Of a stretch of DNA of 64,000 nucleotides, positions 59,700 through 64,000 are shown piece after piece. Source of the stretch: Cryptomeria japonica (taxonomy: Eukaryota; Streptophyta; Pinopsida; Cupressales; Cupressaceae); the NCBI RefSeq assembly GCF_030272615.1, contig NC_081412.1, forward strand, positions 669,192,852-669,256,851, read 5' to 3'. The position numbers were made by a program, and so were the translations under genes. The notes below the pieces were generated by a model, which saw only the letters and a list, made by a program, of their open reading frames with translations, was not told the DNA's origin and made no database searches. Within the stretch, counting starts at the first letter, position 1; the number at the start of each line of letters is the position of its first letter.

Positions 59700-59850
59700 A
59701 AAGCTTTCATTACTGCTTACTTGCATGTTTTCTACTGCTTGTATCAATTGATTCACCCTATCTTTTATCTCATTAGTCTGAGGGGTCGTGCATACCAAAG
59801 CAACAATCTCTTTATTAGTTTTTGTGATAGACGTTTTTATCACTTCTACA
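59700..59850 (-). pseudogene. coiled-coil exon, CACTA-associated gene
   Basis: VIKTSITKTNKEIVALVC and EIKDRVNQLIQAVENMQ form a heptad-like helix ending at the donor CAAG|GTAAGC-like site near 59722. It is likely part of the same minus-strand gene. Confidence 0.4.
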
Positions 59851-60179
59851 GGGTTTGTGGAAATTGCGTAGTCCTCATGGGTTAATACTGTGCTGAGGTG
59901 CTGATGTAAGGGAGGCTCCTTTCCCTTTCCCCGAACATCTGTCTATGACAAGAATATTATTAACACTATCAAAATTACTCCAAAACACTCAAGAAAATAA
60001 CATAATAATGTAACAGTTTGCTTCTATCTAATTTGTACAATTACAATGAGGTTTACCTGCTCGGTAGAAGTGTTGAGACATACATCCCTGTCTGTGCTAT
60101 GTGACGGATCCAAGTTTCCCCGTGACAAAGAAAAAATATAAACATGTTAGCGAAATGAAACCAATAAACTTAGCAAAAA

Positions 60180-60990
60180 ACTTAATAATAAGATGGTATA
60201 TTGAGGTCATTAATTGGAGGCTGGTTTAAATGGTATATAGTACATACCACCCCCATGTTAGTAACTTTGTTTGTATCTATACGATTCAAATTGTAATCGA
60301 TTAACAGCTCTCCCCCTGCACTTGTTGATTTTATCGCACATACAAATACATGATTTTCATCGCGCGCCTCAAATATGCAATTGGGTTGCTTATTAGTTGA
60401 CCCAAGTCGCATACTATTTATAAAACTTGCAATATTCCCTGTTTCTTTTGGCCTTCCATCAATGTATACAACAACTTGTTTACTTTGATCATTATCTTTC
60501 TATTGTATATAATTTGCTAACAGTGCATACCTACACATACTTTTTTATATCGAACAATCTGCATCCAATTTTTGTAATTATAACAAGGTCCGACATGCTC
60601 CATCGATTCAACAACTTTGATGTACAAACCTTTATGCCGTCCATGGAAAATAGGCCCAAACCATGTAATGACGAAGGTGCTATGTGAGACACCCTCTCGT
60701 TAACACAAAAATCGGTGTTTATTGGAGGAAGTTCCTTGGGTACCCATTGTTTCTCTAGATGTTTCTACCTCAAGGGCACCTCGATGTTGCCTTTGGTCTC
60801 ATCATCATAAGAACATGACCCCCTTTGAGCAAGGAAAAATTCCATGCGTTTATTGAATTTTCTTCTAATCTTTTGACCACTAGTTGATCTCCCTATTTTA
60901 GACCTACTACATGTCTCACTTTCGTCTACTATTTGTACATTTCCCTCACTCGAGGAAGACACATCTGACAAATACTTATTTGGTGGTACC
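60180..60990 (-). pseudogene. SET-domain-like gene, two exons, broken
   Basis: The right exon (60990-about 60535) reads VPPNKYLSDVSSSSEGN, a basic region, one in-frame TAG (about 60768), PKELPPINTDFCVNERV, then SSLHGLGLFSMDGIK, the usual start of a SET domain. After a one-base shift it continues VESMEHVGPCYNYKNWM. The left exon (about 60475-60240) reads VVVYIDGRPKETGNIASFIN, QPNCIFEARDENHVFVC and ELLIDYNLNRID, which fits the SET core (an N-C-x-F asparagine-type motif and the ELL.DYN signature). SET domains methylate lysines of histones or other proteins. This copy cannot work as read. It lies between CACTA transposase parts on the same strand and may be cargo or a neighbour; I cannot tell which. 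Confidence 0.65.
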
Positions 60991-61039
60991 TGCACTCCAT
61001 CAAATGAGAGAGTTAGTTGGTAATGAGAGATATTTTGCA

Positions 61040-61890
61040 AATGAGGGTAATGTTGATGAAGAAGTCAGCCCTGAAGTTGACATTGAGATTAAAAATTGAA
61101 TAAGTCCAACTGAGGCCTCAAGTGTTGATAACTGTATTAGATTTGTTGCTAATTTCAAGGTTTGAAGAACTAAGGAAGTTTGTTTTCCTAGTAATTTTAA
61201 AAAAATAAACTATTTCTATAAGGTGTATTGACTTATACCCGTCGATCCATGAGACTGTGCAGGATCCTCATCAAAGGGGTTCAGGTTTCTGTATATGTAA
61301 TTCAGTTATCTTATGTTAGCTAACAATTACATGAAACGTATACTAAAAATTACATAGTACACAACATGAACAATATGCAATCATCATAATCATTGTATAT
61401 TTTTTATTCTTTACCTTTACTTTATGTAGACTATGTAGGATCCTCAACTAAAAGGTTGACGATGTCTATAGTCAATTACTTGTTTACACCAAGGGTGGCA
61501 ACATTACACAAAATATATACATGAAATCAAGACCAATAGTTGAGCATCATAAGCACTACATTTGTAATTTGATAAACAATAAATACATATGTATCATGAG
61601 CATCATAAGCATCACATATGTATCAACATATATGCAATTTATCATTATAGGCACCACATATGTATCATCATAAACATGTAATCTATCACATATGTATCAT
61701 AAATCACCATCCATCATATAGCTAATAGACTGTCCACATTCCATAAATAAACACAAAGTTCAAAAAATGTCAAATGTATCATCATAAACATGTAATCCAT
61801 CACATGTATTTTAAATCACCATCCATCACATAGCTAATAAATAGTCCAAATTCCATAAATAAACACAAAGTTCAAAAAATGTCATACATT
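61040..61890. other. AT-rich spacer with 113-bp tandem duplication
   Basis: No gene recognised. Two copies of about 112 bases (61661-61772 and 61775-61884, each with CATCATAAACATGTAAT and ending TTCAAAAAATGTCA) lie in tandem just before the end of the TNP2-like gene. Confidence 0.7.
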
Positions 61891-62056
61891 TCATTCATGT
61901 CATTGATCTTCTTCTTCATCCAACTCATGATCATGACCATCATGATCATGATCATGATCAGCATCGTCATCGTCATCGTCATCGTCACCATCACCATCAC
62001 CATCACCATCACCATCACCATCATCATCATCATCATCATCAACATCATCGTCATCG

Positions 62057-62087
<31 letters not shown>

Positions 62088-63970
62088 TCTTCCATTTCAT
62101 TATATTTTATTGACCTTCCTCTTGGATCATGTCTAACAACAAATGACCAACCCCGTTTATGTGGAACCTCTGAGTAAAATACCTGCTCACATTAGCTTGG
62201 AAGAACATATGGCTCATCCCCAACTGGCTCAAACGACCTTGTATTAATGATTGTAAATGCATTATCATGTTCAATAACAGTTTTATCAGGATCATTTTTA
62301 TTCAGTCGTAGCCTATACCATTTGATGACGAACATAATTAATTTGAAGGAATTAAAGTCACACTCAAGTATATCATCCAAAAAATCACAAGTTTTCTTCA
62401 TGTCATCCATTTTTTTGATGCAAAATTTATGACCATTGCAACACATAGCCTTGTGGTGTTTGACCTACAATATGTCTAACATGTTAAAATTATTGCATCG
62501 TGAGTCGATAAACATACGAGTGATTAATAAAATTACACGTACCTGTTTATCTCTTAAACCATATGCTAAATCAATTTCCCTTTCCATAACATTGGAATCT
62601 CCATTACAATGAGCTTCTTTAACCAATGAAGCCACACCTTCCCATGTTAATGTGCGACCAAAATGTTGACATCGTTCAATCCACACTGTCATCCAATCAA
62701 GATTGTTTGCAATATACAAATGTAGCGCATCCCACTCACGACCAACTGTACAAATGATTAATAGACGACTTAGAATCGATTTATTTAGAAGATTAAAAAT
62801 TAATTAACTACAATAACATCTTATAACTACCTCTCACTTTCCTCAATCTATCTTTCCCCATCCAGTACTCCCCTTTGAATTTGTTAATGGGGTTGGGATC
62901 CCAAATGCGATCTACGTGGATCTCTGCTGCAAACTTAGGAAGATATTCAACAATGTACACCATAGTCTGATATACCATATATCCCTCCACCATAGAACCT
63001 TCAAGATGTGCTCTTTGTCGAACCAAACCTTTCAAAAATTTCAATTGCCTCTCAACTATCCATATTGACCTAGTGTGTACAGGTCCACACAATTCAATCT
63101 CCTCAACTTGGTGTATGAGGTAGTGTTCTTGTGCATTGAAAAAAATTGAAGTTAAACACTTTTACATTTCACACATTAAATGAGGAATTTTTCTCTTCCA
63201 ATATTTTATATATTCTTTATGGATTTTTTTAGATGACAACCACCTAGATGAGATTCAAGACGCAAAAATATATAAACGAAACTTTACAAAATAATATACA
63301 ATATATTACATAACAAGTAAAATAAATCTCAAATATATTATCTATACAACAAATTGAACAAAGATCACTACTTACCTCATTTATTTCCCAAGATCATATA
63401 TGACTTGCTTGACATTATTGTCAAAGTTGTCTGGGAGAGATAGAGGTAGAACATACTGCAACAATTATGAAATGATCTTTTCATTGTTTTCTAACATGGT
63501 ACAATGAAAAATACATGTGTAGTATACAAATATTTAGTAAATACACAAGAACATAAATTACCTTAATGAAGGTATGCCAATCATGTGTTTTCATCCCTGA
63601 CCCAAATTCACTTTTCTTCAGCTTCGATATTCACACCTCCACATTCCTCCACTTCGAAAAACATATTCTTCGGGTTGTGTTGGTCCATATCATGTGCCCT
63701 GGGGAGCTCAACCTATATAAAAGTGATCAACATAAATAAACCACGATCATGATCTCATCATGAAGTGATTTCTTATGTATATAAATTGTTAAAACGATAT
63801 AATGAACATCTTACCAATGGATGATAATCATGTCCCGCTTCAATGTGACCATGCTGCTTACAATGTTTATTAGCTGTTTTGATTAGAAGTCTTCTAGTCT
63901 TTAAGCCCTTATAAATTTTGTAGGGACAATAACATTTTCCATCACCTTTTCTTTCAAGTTAGACTACAAT
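61889..63970 (-). pseudogene. CACTA (En/Spm) TNP2-like transposase, C-terminal half
   Basis: TNP2 transposases cut and move CACTA elements. Read from 63970 down: a Cys/His-rich stretch (CYCPYKIYKGLKTRR, then KHCKQHGHIEAGHDYH); GMKTHDWHTFIK and SLPDNFDNNVKQVIYDL (63620-63390), typical of the region before DUF4218; DUF4218 itself (CGPVHTRSIWIVERQLKFLK, GSMVEGYMV; 63092-62820); VGREWDALHLYIANNLDWM (62740-62680); and DUF4216 (KWYRLRLNKNDPDKTVIEHD, SFEPVGDEPYVLPS, EQVFYSEVP, GWSFVVRHDPRGR; 62446-62115). A TAA in DUF4216 (about 62193), a deletion near 62390 and frame changes break it. It ends in a long Asp-rich tail made by a GAT/GAC microsatellite and a TGA near 61898. The catalytic N-terminal half is outside the window. 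Confidence 0.9.
61922..62091. repeat. ATC/ATCATG microsatellite encoding an acidic tail
   Basis: About 170 bases of ATC/GTC/ACC triplets and ATCATG hexamers in plus sense. On the minus strand this reads as a run of Asp with Gly-Asp and Asp-His steps, in one of the frames after the TNP2 DUF4216. Plus-strand and other-frame ORFs over it are artefacts. Confidence 0.92.
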
Positions 63971-64000
63971 ATAGCATTTGTCTCCTTATTTTGTTCTTCA

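Noticed and set aside
61872-62136. ORFs of repeated Met/Thr or Ile/Val over the microsatellite
   Set aside because: Produced by reading ATC/GAT triplets in other frames; no protein features.
1-64000. tRNA or rRNA genes
   Set aside because: No cloverleaf or rRNA-like sequence noticed by reading; Met-tRNA-like words are only primer-binding sites.

Overview
The window is plant nuclear DNA made almost entirely of transposable elements. This is shown by Copia and Gypsy LTR retrotransposons with plant-type primer-binding sites, LINEs of the plant RNase H-bearing type, a CACTA (En/Spm) transposase, a plant mobile domain (PMD) gene and a piece of a plant clathrin heavy chain gene. The density and depth of nesting suggest a large-genome seed plant, possibly a conifer; that is a guess. 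I see no intact ordinary host gene.

Layout. 1-4360: a minus-strand LINE cut by the window edge, with a solo LTR inserted in the last codons of its ORF1. 4390-8140: AT-rich sequence with one possible promoter and first exon (about 5460-5757). 8560-10560: minus-strand LINE remnant. 10566-46660: one LTR element, here called C, swollen to 36 kb by insertions and flanked by the 5-bp duplication GAGGT. A second copy of the same family (B, 10983-23281, opposite strand, duplication GTAAT) sits in C's 5' LTR. A Tnt1-like Copia element (A, 12607-18887, duplication TTTCA) sits inside B. A Tat-like Gypsy element (D, 24694-37432, duplication GTAGG) and a 5'-truncated LINE (E, about 37788-41346) sit inside C's gag. 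46786-47449: clathrin heavy chain pseudogene exons. 47450-64000: exons of a decayed minus-strand CACTA-type region (TNP2-like transposase, a SET-domain-like gene, a second transposase-like gene), split by an almost complete LINE (F, 48547-57307).

How the parts work. A carries one gag-pol frame with a single stop codon and a lost integrase glutamate. D carries pol on the minus strand and no recognisable gag. In the opposite direction D holds a three-exon PMD gene whose introns lie antisense to the element's own transcript. B and C share a gag with a coiled coil and four zinc knuckles plus a long second ORF (here ORF-X) that I cannot assign. Neither has protease, integrase or reverse transcriptase, so they look like a non-autonomous family mobilised in trans. 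LINEs E and F each have coding-looking sequence downstream of RNase H, unusual for LINEs. All coding regions are damaged. Several stops fit C-to-T changes at CAG or CGA codons, as expected for methylated, silenced repeats.

The best candidates for something undescribed are the gag plus ORF-X family, the antisense intron-bearing PMD gene in D, the covarying hairpin array in the 3' region of A, the SET-domain gene among CACTA transposase exons, and the third ORFs of the LINEs.
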